NCBI RefSeq assembly: GCF_024346715.1
Contig: NZ_AP024852.1
Location: 1,736,001 to 1,800,000 of the forward strand
Direction: 5' to 3'
DNA: 64,000 bases
Origin: Photobacterium swingsii
GTDB taxonomy: Bacteria; Pseudomonadota; Gammaproteobacteria; Enterobacterales; Vibrionaceae
The position numbers were made by a program, and so were the translations under genes. Below the pieces are notes generated by a model. The model did not search any database and was not told the DNA's origin. It saw only the letters and a list, made by a program, of their open reading frames with translations. Positions 15,430 to 23,219 of this stretch are shown here, one piece after another (position 1 is the first letter of the stretch; every line of letters begins with the position of its first letter).

Positions 15430-15540
15430 TTGGCGAACCCTCACATAATTTACGCACGGTAATTGTTCGTTGCCATCAGAATTAGGGGGCACTGCGCACA
15501 ACGAATTGTTGATCCGTTGATGTGATATCAGCCGTGGTAC
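15430..15540 (-). mobile_element. relic of the IS10-like element (one end, about 110 bp)
   Basis: TTGGCGAACCCTCACATAATTTACGC aligns, with scattered substitutions, to the left end of the intact element at 11051 (CTGGCGGATCCCCACATAA...). The match continues through the transposase 3' end to a TGATGTGATAT block before being lost. No coding capacity. It shows an earlier insertion of the same IS family at the array boundary, now decayed. Confidence 0.75.
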
Positions 15541-15742
15541 GCGATGAGACTGCTTTACCATTTATCACAAGTGTATAGAAAGCACCAAGTTAACGTTTTA
15601 CGCCATGACTTTTGTATTCAGCGCAGAGCTTGTTACTCTTGATACTGTGGCAGAAGACTAGAGAGGGTGAATTATCAAGCGGCTTAAAAGTATCGATCTT
15701 ACTCAGTCGAAACGTTGGTTACAGCCAGAGCAGCGGCAAGCG

Positions 15743-16366
15743 TTGGCAGAGATCATCACTGCCAGCTTCTCTAATGTAGACTCTGACGCTTATTTGTTTA
15801 AATACTTTGATAGTGCTGAACCCTATCAGAGGAAATTGAGGCTCTATCTCGATCAAGAACGGGTTGTCGGTTACTGTTTACTGACTTTTACCCATATTTC
15901 AAATAAGGTTGTTATTAAGGCATCTGCTGCGTTTTTGCCTGATTATAGAAAGGGTAGTAATACTTTCATCTTTTCTCTTCAAGAAAGCTTTAAAAGTTGG
16001 CTGACTAAGCCTTGGCGACAACATTACTATGCAGACACTATGCTTAGCCCAGCTATGTACCGTGCAATTGCTAAGAATACCGGGATAATTTGGCCACATT
16101 TTTCACATCAGGCACCGGCCGCGTTATTTGACCATTTTAACCCAGACGGTGATCCTAGCGCAGAGAATGCGATACGGTGTTTGGTTTCGGTCGATAGGGT
16201 GAGTAATTATAACCAAGCGGAATTGGACATGTTACTGACCAGTGATAAACCAGAAATTCAGTATTATTGTAAGCTGAACCCGCACTTTAATAGCGGTGTG
16301 GCACTCTTCGTTATTATTCCTGTAAATCTGAAACAATTCTTACTGACACTAATCAAAAGAAAGTAA
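15743..16366 (+). CDS. hypothetical protein, weakly GNAT-like, about 207 aa (start uncertain)
   Basis: Encodes RKLRLYLDQERVVGYCLLTF and IKASAAFLPDYRKGSNTFIF, vaguely like the beta4-loop-alpha3 part of GNAT enzymes but without the Q/RxxGxG/A loop. The conserved-looking frame continues upstream to an in-frame stop at 15668 (residues LKSIDLTQSKRW...), with no ATG/GTG/TTG before 15743. A strong GAGAGGG site at 15661 points to initiation near 15671-15674 at an ATT or ATC codon, or to a mutated start. The coordinates use the TTG at 15743 as a conservative start. Confidence 0.55.
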   Translation: MAEIITASFSNVDSDAYLFKYFDSAEPYQRKLRLYLDQERVVGYCLLTFTHISNKVVIKASAAFLPDYRKGSNTFIFSLQESFKSWLTKPWRQHYYADTMLSPAMYRAIAKNTGIIWPHFSHQAPAALFDHFNPDGDPSAENAIRCLVSVDRVSNYNQAELDMLLTSDKPEIQYYCKLNPHFNSGVALFVIIPVNLKQFLLTLIKRK

Positions 16367-16535
16367 AAACAACGTGTTGGTTAGCTTTCTTGGTTAGTGT
16401 CTGTATTGATGCTCTAACACACTCGAAGGTTCGACCCTTAAGATTTACGTAATATGCAAAAGTAGACCTATTGCAAGGCCGTTATGCGGTGATACAAGCA
16501 AGGGGATATATAGCGCCTCAGATAAAGTGTATTTG

Positions 16536-16580
16536 ACGAGTGATAAAGGCCTAAAAAAGTTGTGGGTCTTTATCACTCGT
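16536..16580 (-). terminator. hairpin downstream of the outer-membrane protein gene
   Basis: Perfect 13-bp inverted repeat ACGAGTGATAAAG / CTTTATCACTCGT starting four bases past the stop codon of the minus-strand gene. The loop is about 19 bases. No strong U-tract, so termination strength is uncertain. Confidence 0.55.
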
Positions 16581-16584
16581 AGCA

Positions 16585-17085
16585 TTAGTTGAATCGGTAA
16601 TTTATACCAGCACTTAAACTATCTTCTTGAAGATTATCTTGATTGGCTTTCATTCCAAATGAGTGATTATAGTTACTAACAATCTGGAAATGGTCATTAA
16701 TGTTGTAACCTAATGACGCGCCTAGCATCAGCCCTAGATCTGACTTTTTCATCTGATCATCTTTATAGCGGGCATAGGTTACTCCACCTTCAGGAGAGAC
16801 AAAGAAGCTACTTTGTTGAATATTAAATGGCTTTTCGATCGCCAGCGTGTAATTGTCGTAATCTGCACCATCTCCTTTTAATGATGAAGCTGCCCCTTTA
16901 ATATTTCCCCATGCTAGCTCACTGGCAGCTTGGAATTTGAATCCATTCATGTTGGCGTGCTGGCTTCCTACTTTGACATTACCGTGTTCGTAATTAGCAC
17001 CAAAGTATGTATTTACATCTTGTGCTTGAGATAGAGTAGGTAGCACGATACCCATAGTCACGACAAGTAGCTTATTTATTTTCAT
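16585..17085 (-). CDS. small outer-membrane beta-barrel protein, 166 aa
   Basis: Signal peptide (MKINKLLVVTMGIVLPTLSQA, cleaved after AQA). The mature chain is made of short alternating beta strands with Gly/Asn turns and ends in SLSAGINYRFN, close to the aromatic C-terminal signature recognised by the BAM machinery. About 145 mature residues suit an 8-stranded barrel similar to OmpW/OmpA-type or Opa-like porin-family proteins. AGGAG-like sequence (TAGAGGAGAA when read on its strand) precedes the ATG. Ligand and role unknown; monocistronic. Confidence 0.78.
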   Translation of the reverse strand: MKINKLLVVTMGIVLPTLSQAQDVNTYFGANYEHGNVKVGSQHANMNGFKFQAASELAWGNIKGAASSLKGDGADYDNYTLAIEKPFNIQQSSFFVSPEGGVTYARYKDDQMKKSDLGLMLGASLGYNINDHFQIVSNYNHSFGMKANQDNLQEDSLSAGINYRFN

Positions 17086-17244
17086 TGTAATTCTCCTCTA
17101 TGGCTGACAATCTTATAATATTTAAAACATCGTTCATTTGAAGTGCTATATTGGGTAAATAAGATTGTGTTTATGGTGGAAGCACATTAAAGCTAGTTGA
17201 GCTACCTTGATACACATACGTAGTTACAAGAAAGGAAAGTAAAA

Positions 17245-17718
17245 GTGAATGATGAAGCAATAATGTCTGATACTGATTACGTAGGTTTTTGGGCTCGTGT
17301 TGGTGCGTCCTTAATTGATTGCTTAATTATGGTGCTGATAATAATTCCATTAATGTACGTTGTTTATGGTGATGGCTATTTATATTCGGAAGATGTACTA
17401 CTTGGAGGGGTAGATGCTGTACTTAATTACATCTTTCCTTTATGTGCAACAATCGCCTTTTGGACATATAAATCAGCAACACCAGGAAAAATGGTAATAA
17501 AGGCGACGATTGTTGACGCTAAAACAGGTAAGCCTTTAACAGTAAAACAGTCTTTGCTTCGCTACTTTGGTTATATTGTTTCGACTATACCATTAGGGCT
17601 TGGATTATTTTGGGTCGGTTGGGATAAAAAGAAACAAGGTTGGCATGATAAATTAGCCGGTTCAGTGGTTATCCGACCTCGAAGTAAAGAAGCTGATAAA
17701 GACAGCTTGAATGGTTAA
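17245..17718 (+). CDS. RDD family membrane protein, 157 aa
   Basis: RDD family signature FWARVGASLIDCL near the first helix, then hydrophobic segments around 25-45, 60-78 and 108-125, with the family-typical SATPGKMVIKATIVDAKTG between helices 2 and 3 and KKQGWHDKLAGS at the end. RDD proteins are integral membrane proteins, some reported as Na+/H+ antiporters; the function here is unknown. GTG start with GGAAAG upstream; an ATG at 17263 is an alternative. The upstream sequence contains the 14-bp CATACGTAGTTAC motif also found at 10535. Confidence 0.85.
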   Translation: MNDEAIMSDTDYVGFWARVGASLIDCLIMVLIIIPLMYVVYGDGYLYSEDVLLGGVDAVLNYIFPLCATIAFWTYKSATPGKMVIKATIVDAKTGKPLTVKQSLLRYFGYIVSTIPLGLGLFWVGWDKKKQGWHDKLAGSVVIRPRSKEADKDSLNG

Positions 17719-17959
17719 TCGTGTAAAGCTGGTTTGCGATCCTCTGTATTATTATGCTACGTCAAATCAGCAAGTTAAGCGTAAGGAAAACCTGAATTTA
17801 ACCTTTAAATATCAGACATAATCAAGCTAGGAGCAGAAATTAGGTGTAAAATCAGGCTCTAGAATACACAGGTGTATCAATAGGCGTTTGTGCGTAACAG
17901 TATTAGCAAGCAAAGAGCCTAGTACATTACTGTGATTAACGTGCTAAAAGAAGAAAAAC

Positions 17960-18511
17960 ATGATCAAATGCCCTCTTATTACTCCGCGAAATATACGTCC
18001 ACTTAATGTTGATACCCATCCTGCAAAATTTGCGAATAACACCCATGTCTATTTTTATGATTGCCACCAAGCTCAGCCTGCTTGGCTACAACAGCTGTTC
18101 ACTGTGTGGGGGATTGTACGTGATGTGGCTTTTGATGATGACATGAATGAAATCGTCTACCAGCTTTATTTACCAAAAGAGCGACGCTCCATCTATGTGC
18201 ATGAAAAAGAGCTGGTGGCTGACTGCGGTGACAATCCAACTGTATGTCCATGGGGTGAAATAGAATCGACAGTACAAGATGGGATCATGGTGAAAGTGGC
18301 TAACAAGTTAGCCCCTGATGTTTTATTAGATGATGTTGTCAAAGCATTAGAGTTAGACGCTATTCGTTATATGAGGCATAAGCGTCGGATACATGTGCTA
18401 CTCAGAACACCTAAATCTGTTGTTCGCGTCAGTTATGATCGTCAGCCAGAATACCGAGTCTTTGCAAAACGCGCGAGTTTCTCAGAAGCTCAGCAAGCGT
18501 TAATGATGTAA
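17960..18511 (+). CDS. conserved hypothetical protein, 183 aa
   Basis: Soluble protein beginning with an ITPRNIRPL stretch, then mixed beta/alpha. The C-terminus is basic (YMRHKRRIHVLLRTPKSVVRVSYDR). Two cysteines (DCHQ and DCGDNPTVCP) might bind metal, but the spacing matches no known knuckle. No signal peptide or helix. Gene length and codon use look chromosomal rather than cassette-like. I do not recognise the family; it stands alone between RDD and DM13 genes. Confidence 0.6.
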   Translation: MIKCPLITPRNIRPLNVDTHPAKFANNTHVYFYDCHQAQPAWLQQLFTVWGIVRDVAFDDDMNEIVYQLYLPKERRSIYVHEKELVADCGDNPTVCPWGEIESTVQDGIMVKVANKLAPDVLLDDVVKALELDAIRYMRHKRRIHVLLRTPKSVVRVSYDRQPEYRVFAKRASFSEAQQALMM

Positions 18512-18697
18512 TCGGATTCTAGTAGGGGATACGAGTCAAAACGTAAACTTTACTTTCAAATTCAAATAATAAGAACTACGCTGACATTGAATGTCTATCT
18601 CTTGTACTACATACTGTGCAAGTATAATAATGCATTGTTAGCGTTAAGAGTGTGCTTAAAATGGATCGAGCACAGGTTTGCGTTTTATGGAGGCTGA

Positions 18698-19174
18698 ATG
18701 AAAAGAAAAACCTTGTTAATGCTCCTTGTGAGCCACTTATCTGTGGGTGCCATTGGCTTTGCAGTTGGGATATATGCATTGCCCATTCTTATTGCTCCGC
18801 CGCCACCAACAGCACACGAAGTTTCTACAGTGTCCTCACAAGCTCAATACTCGGCAGAGTTTAAAAAGGATCTAAAAGGCAGCGATGCATTTCACTGGGG
18901 GCAAGGTCAGGTTTCTGTTGGGCCTGAATTTATTACTCTCATGGGGAAACTGGCACCAGGCCCTGACTATAAGCTCTATCTCTCGCCCGAGTTCGTTGAA
19001 ACAGAAGCTGATTTTAATCGCATTAAAGCGAGCATGATTCAAGTTGATGAAGTGAAAACCTTTGAAAACTTTGTGGTACAAGTACCAGAAGACGTTGAGA
19101 TTTCTCGCTATAACACAGTAATCATTTGGTGCGAAACCTTTGGTGAGTTTATTACTGCCGCTCAATATAAATAA
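18698..19174 (+). CDS. DM13 domain protein, membrane-anchored, 158 aa
   Basis: An N-terminal hydrophobic segment (about 5-32, ending in a PPPP run) anchors the protein. Residues 48-157 match DM13: KGSDAFHWGQGQVSVG, APGPDYKLYLSP, and VPEDVEISRYNTVIIWCETFGEFITAAQY. DM13 domains are proposed redox or electron-transfer modules with a conserved Cys in the WC motif, which is present. GGAGG at 18687 is a good ribosome binding site. Monocistronic. Confidence 0.85.
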   Translation: MKRKTLLMLLVSHLSVGAIGFAVGIYALPILIAPPPPTAHEVSTVSSQAQYSAEFKKDLKGSDAFHWGQGQVSVGPEFITLMGKLAPGPDYKLYLSPEFVETEADFNRIKASMIQVDEVKTFENFVVQVPEDVEISRYNTVIIWCETFGEFITAAQYK

Positions 19175-19316
19175 TCAAAATAATCATCCTATTGATTAAC
19201 CAGTCAGGAGAAGGGCTGGATAATTGATGGGGTGGGTATACATATTACATTCATTAAATATAAACCAAGCACTATTAAGTGATTGGTTTGTTTCTTTATA
19301 AAAAAGGTATGACAAC

Positions 19317-20246
19317 GTGAAAGCCCATTCTTTAACCATTGAATACTCTCTGGGTAATCTAGAATCTCTACAGTATGGTATAGAGGCATTAATTAATGAT
19401 CTCGATTTAGATGGTATTGAAGAGTCAAGTAAGTGCTATCGAGATTATCGTTTTGTTGGTAAAGATGAAAAAGGTACTTCACTGGGGAAAGGCAAGGTTT
19501 GTAAAACGTTTTTTTATAAAGCATTGGCAGAGAATGATGCTTTGAGACCATTGCTGGTTGCTTATATTAAAAAGCTAACCGCGTATAATTTCTTTTTGGG
19601 CTCATGTTCAGCCTTAGTGGCACCGGGTGAGGCCCAGATAGTTAAAGATCCCGTATATGCATTAGTTGATTTAGGTGCAGAATACATTGATCTTTATTGC
19701 GATGCGTTTAGTACATCAGACCGTGATTATGATCTTGGCTTTGATAAGCCTAAACGCCAGTTTGTTCGTCTTTATCCAGAAAGCGAAGAAATTGCAATTT
19801 TGTATGCCGCGATAATGGTAGGGCGTTTAATGTCGTATTCTACCGATCCTGTGCTGCCCAAACCACCATCAGCATTTGTAGCGCGTTTTTTAGAGCCAGC
19901 TTATTGTAATTACTTTATTCAATTATGTGCTGCAGAGTTTATTCGCAATGCATTGACACATTCAGAAGATGAACATCACCTAGGATTAGCGAGCCTTGAG
20001 GTGAATAAAATGAACAGTGACCTTGATGAACTCGAAGAGCAGTTTACTTTCCAGCCTTATTTGATGTTATTACTTGAATTAACAAATCGATCGGCGAAAG
20101 ATATTCTACAAGCGCTTAAAGAAGAGGTGACGGGCATTTTTGATGGCAGCCGTAATCCTGTTAAACCAGTCCTTTATGATTTCCCAACGCCAGCGTGGGT
20201 GATTAACCAATACGAGAATGCCTCACGATTTTTTGCCGATGAATAA
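19317..20246 (+). CDS. conserved hypothetical protein, 309 aa
   Basis: Largely helical soluble protein with no signal peptide. Starts at GTG with AAAAAAGGT about ten bases upstream. Contains a Cys-rich stretch (FFLGSCSALVAP) and helices with acidic faces (NKMNSDLDELEEQF). The FIRNALTHSEDEHHLG segment has an Arg-Asn-x4-His pattern reminiscent of HEPN, but the context is weak. Family not recognised; no operon partner. Confidence 0.6.
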   Translation: MKAHSLTIEYSLGNLESLQYGIEALINDLDLDGIEESSKCYRDYRFVGKDEKGTSLGKGKVCKTFFYKALAENDALRPLLVAYIKKLTAYNFFLGSCSALVAPGEAQIVKDPVYALVDLGAEYIDLYCDAFSTSDRDYDLGFDKPKRQFVRLYPESEEIAILYAAIMVGRLMSYSTDPVLPKPPSAFVARFLEPAYCNYFIQLCAAEFIRNALTHSEDEHHLGLASLEVNKMNSDLDELEEQFTFQPYLMLLLELTNRSAKDILQALKEEVTGIFDGSRNPVKPVLYDFPTPAWVINQYENASRFFADE

Positions 20247-20359
20247 AGGTATTTTATTTTGTTATAACGGCAAATTATTCGACATCAAGAGTGTTTTAGC
20301 GTTATAGATAGCTTATACGTTTGGCGGTTAGCCGTTCCATCATTTTATTAGGATGAAAA

Positions 20360-20677
20360 ATGAAATTTGTAACAACAGAAAGCATTATGGGCGAAGAGAT
20401 TGAAGCAACGCTTGGTGTTGTAACGGGCAATGTTGTGCAATCTAAGCATGTTGGCCGCGATATTATGGCAAACTTGAAAGGTATTGTCGGTGGTGAGCTG
20501 AAGGGATACACCGAGATGCTAGCGGAAGCTCGCGGTATTGCAATTGAACGTTTGCTAATCGAAGCTCAAAACCTTAATGCAGATGCCGTGGTTGGCGTAA
20601 GGTTTACGACCAGTGCGATAACCCAAGGCGCCTCAGAAATTATGGCGTATGGTACAGCGGTGAGGTTAAAAAGATAA
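20360..20677 (+). CDS. ybjQ: YbjQ / UPF0145 family protein, 105 aa
   Basis: Full-length YbjQ family member: MKFVTTESIMGEEIEATLG at the start, GNVVQSKHVGRDIMANLKGIVGGELK in the middle and LNADAVVGVRFTTSAI near the end, all characteristic. The fold is a pentameric putative heavy-metal-binding domain; the biological role is not settled. AGGA precedes the ATG. Single gene with its own terminator downstream. Confidence 0.92.
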   Translation: MKFVTTESIMGEEIEATLGVVTGNVVQSKHVGRDIMANLKGIVGGELKGYTEMLAEARGIAIERLLIEAQNLNADAVVGVRFTTSAITQGASEIMAYGTAVRLKR

Positions 20678-20754
20678 AGATGAAGAAACGTTTGTTTGCA
20701 CTATAAGATTTGTGAACATCAAAAACGTTAGGTTTCGAGTTTTAAGCCTAGAGG

Positions 20755-20792
20755 GTGCAGGTGACATTTATACCGAATATAATCACCTGCAT
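20755..20792 (+). terminator. rho-independent terminator after ybjQ
   Basis: Inverted repeat GTGCAGGTGA / TCACCTGCAT followed by CTTCTTTTATTC. Confidence 0.6.
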
Positions 20793-21318
20793 CTTCTTTT
20801 ATTCTTTATTTGATTATTGTTATATTTTATATGTAGGTTAATTTAATTTATTTATTATATTTCCAATGAGTGTGTTTTTATAAATGCGCCCTCATTTGAT
20901 AATATAAGGCACGTTATATTATTTCTTCCATTTGTTTGCTTATATTCCAAAAGTGATGTTTAAATTGGGAGCAATATTTCATTTATGCATGCAAATTATT
21001 GCTAAGCGATTCTATCAGCGCATTATATGCCTTGTCATATTGCAGGTGGGTATTTGATGTTCGCCAAAGGTTTCTCTGTTGTTAATGGCGAATAACATCC
21101 CCGCTTTCATTTATTGGCTAAGATTCTTGTTCATATCTTAAATTTTAAGGTACAGGCTGTTTTGTCTTTATCTACAGCTTGATGTATTTAGGGTTCAAAT
21201 CTGAACAAGAGGCATTGTTTATTCCCTTCGATAATTACTTATGATGAGGTGAATAAACCGATATTCTAAAAATAGAAATGTTTGAGCATTTCAAGAGACA
21301 ATATGCTAGGAAATAATC
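20793..21318. other. long AT-rich intergenic region upstream of the cytolysin gene
   Basis: About 525 bp with no ORF on either strand. Very AT-rich tracts (for example 20815-20880) are the kind of sequence silenced by H-NS. The cytolysin ribosome binding site (TAGGAA) lies at its end. No specific operator could be identified by eye. Confidence 0.4.
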
Positions 21319-23151
21319 ATGATAAGAAGAAATATTATAACGCTTGCGATACTAGGGCTAGTGGCAACCACAACAGTTAGTGCAACAGAAATGACTGAGC
21401 CTACAGGTTCGGCCATTAATATGTTAAGTAACCTACAAGATGTTAGTGATGTTAACTATATTAATGCAGGGTATTTAGTCGAGGAAGGTGCAGTTCCGCC
21501 ATCTTTATCAGAGATCAAAACACAGGTTTTAGATTTTGGAAAACGTTACTTTATCGACTTTAGTAATATCGCAAGTGAAGAGGCGAAAAATAAAGCTAAA
21601 GATAAGCTACGTCAAAGTGTTGGGGTTTTCTTATCTGGTGATATGATCCTCATCACTCCGTATAAAGGCGAGTTGATGTTCTCGTTGCTTGATGGCGCAG
21701 ATGATCCCAATATCACTTTGTTAGAAGCTCAGCCAAAACGCGCTTCACGTTCAAAGCGTAGTGCACCATTACTCTCGAATTCTGATAATACCATTCCAAA
21801 TGTGGCTTTTTACCTAAATGCTCACCGCCAAATAACAGATGATGAGTGTAATCTGACATGGAATACATTTGATGGACCAGAAAAAAGTTACCGTAGTTGT
21901 CGTAACGCTAATATATCGCTTATTTATAAAGTAAACCTCCAGCGTTCATTGCGTTTCGGTACGCAAGGTTCTGCAACGCCAGACGCAAAAATCGTACGCA
22001 TAGGTATTGATGACTCGACGCAAGGTACAGGTATCCAGTTAAACGATAAGCTTGAACCTCGCTATTTGGTTTCACACGGTATTCCGTGGCCTGAAGGTGG
22101 AAATGAGGCCGAGTTTGTTACAACAGCGATAGCTCGAAATTATGACTTTAATTTTGATGCGTCGAATGATAAAGCGAATATCTTGCGTACAGTACCGGCG
22201 TCAAACCTTAATGCCAATTACAGCCACAAAGAAGTATCGACATTTAATTTCGGTATTAGTGGTGGAGTTGAAGTCAATAAAGATGGCCCTAAAGCTAAGT
22301 TAGATGCGAATGCAAGCTGGAGTGAGTCTAAATGGCTGTCGTTTGACACTCGTGATTATCGCGTTGAACGAAGTTCAAAAGGGCCAAAGCATGTTGCGTT
22401 TAAATGGGCTCGACAACAATACCCTACAGCTGAATCTATTCGAAATGTAAAAACACATGGCATTTCGGCTCGTTTAGGTATCCCTGCTAATTTAAGCCTT
22501 ATTAATCCCATTGGTTATAAAAGCTTTACGCCTAAAATGGAGGTGATCTATAAAGCAGCTCCAACAGCAACGGGTACAACAACACTATCGGTTGATTCAG
22601 CGGTCGATATTACTGGTTTTAGATACCGTTCAAGTGTGACAGGTTTCTTTGGTGTTCGTACTTATTACTCAAAAGACAGTGATAATCAAGTTAGACACAT
22701 AAATAAGAAAGTAAGCTTTGTCGTGGATTGGGATCATCCTGTGTTTACTGGTGGTCGACCTGTTAACTTGCAGCTGGCTAGCTTTAATAACAAGTGTATT
22801 GCTGGTGATTATCAAAATAACTTAAGCGCTAAAACATGTAATGAAGATAACTTCCAACAAGCTTTTATTTACAACAAGGTAGGGCAGTTTGTCAGCGCCC
22901 AAAATACCAAGTTATGTTTAGATGGTGAAAACTTAAATCAACTTCAAACATGTGGTGCGAATCTTTCACAACGTTGGAAATGGAAGGAAGGCACTAACCA
23001 ACTGCTGAATGTCTTTACCCAAGAATACTTAGGTCACAATAAGACGACAGGTGATTTAATCATGGTTGCTGGGGCAAACGACACGACCAGTACGGATTGG
23101 TATTCTGCTTATGTAAATGTGTTTAAACAGTCATCGGTACACAGAAACTAA
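21319..23151 (+). CDS. pore-forming cytolysin, HlyA/VCC-phobalysin family, 610 aa
   Basis: Secreted leukocidin-superfamily toxin. Signal peptide at 1-22 (...TTTVSAT); pro-region to about 147 ending in the furin-like site RASRSKR; leukocidin/hemolysin core at about 150-475, including the rim/stem regions and the strand FGISGGVEVNKDGPKAKLDA; then a ricin-type beta-trefoil from about 485 (FNNKCIAGDYQNN, NTKLCLDGENLNQLQTC, QRWKW). Vibrio cholerae HlyA has an extra C-terminal beta-prism; this protein ends after the trefoil, like the roughly 600-residue phobalysins of Photobacterium damselae. It would be exported, activated by proteolysis and form heptameric membrane pores. It faces the C25 protease gene across a shared terminator. 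Intact. Confidence 0.93.
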   Translation: MIRRNIITLAILGLVATTTVSATEMTEPTGSAINMLSNLQDVSDVNYINAGYLVEEGAVPPSLSEIKTQVLDFGKRYFIDFSNIASEEAKNKAKDKLRQSVGVFLSGDMILITPYKGELMFSLLDGADDPNITLLEAQPKRASRSKRSAPLLSNSDNTIPNVAFYLNAHRQITDDECNLTWNTFDGPEKSYRSCRNANISLIYKVNLQRSLRFGTQGSATPDAKIVRIGIDDSTQGTGIQLNDKLEPRYLVSHGIPWPEGGNEAEFVTTAIARNYDFNFDASNDKANILRTVPASNLNANYSHKEVSTFNFGISGGVEVNKDGPKAKLDANASWSESKWLSFDTRDYRVERSSKGPKHVAFKWARQQYPTAESIRNVKTHGISARLGIPANLSLINPIGYKSFTPKMEVIYKAAPTATGTTTLSVDSAVDITGFRYRSSVTGFFGVRTYYSKDSDNQVRHINKKVSFVVDWDHPVFTGGRPVNLQLASFNNKCIAGDYQNNLSAKTCNEDNFQQAFIYNKVGQFVSAQNTKLCLDGENLNQLQTCGANLSQRWKWKEGTNQLLNVFTQEYLGHNKTTGDLIMVAGANDTTSTDWYSAYVNVFKQSSVHRN

Positions 23152-23189
23152 TGTTGATTAATCAAGGTTAATTATTATCACTGTAAAAA

Positions 23190-23214
23190 GGGGGAGCCTA
23201 AATTAGGCTCCCCC
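23190..23214. terminator. bidirectional terminator between cytolysin and C25 protease
   Basis: A near-perfect hairpin GGGGGAGCCTAA / TTAGGCTCCCCC with AAAAA before and TGTTTTT after serves both convergent genes. Confidence 0.88.
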
Positions 23215-23219
23215 TGTTT

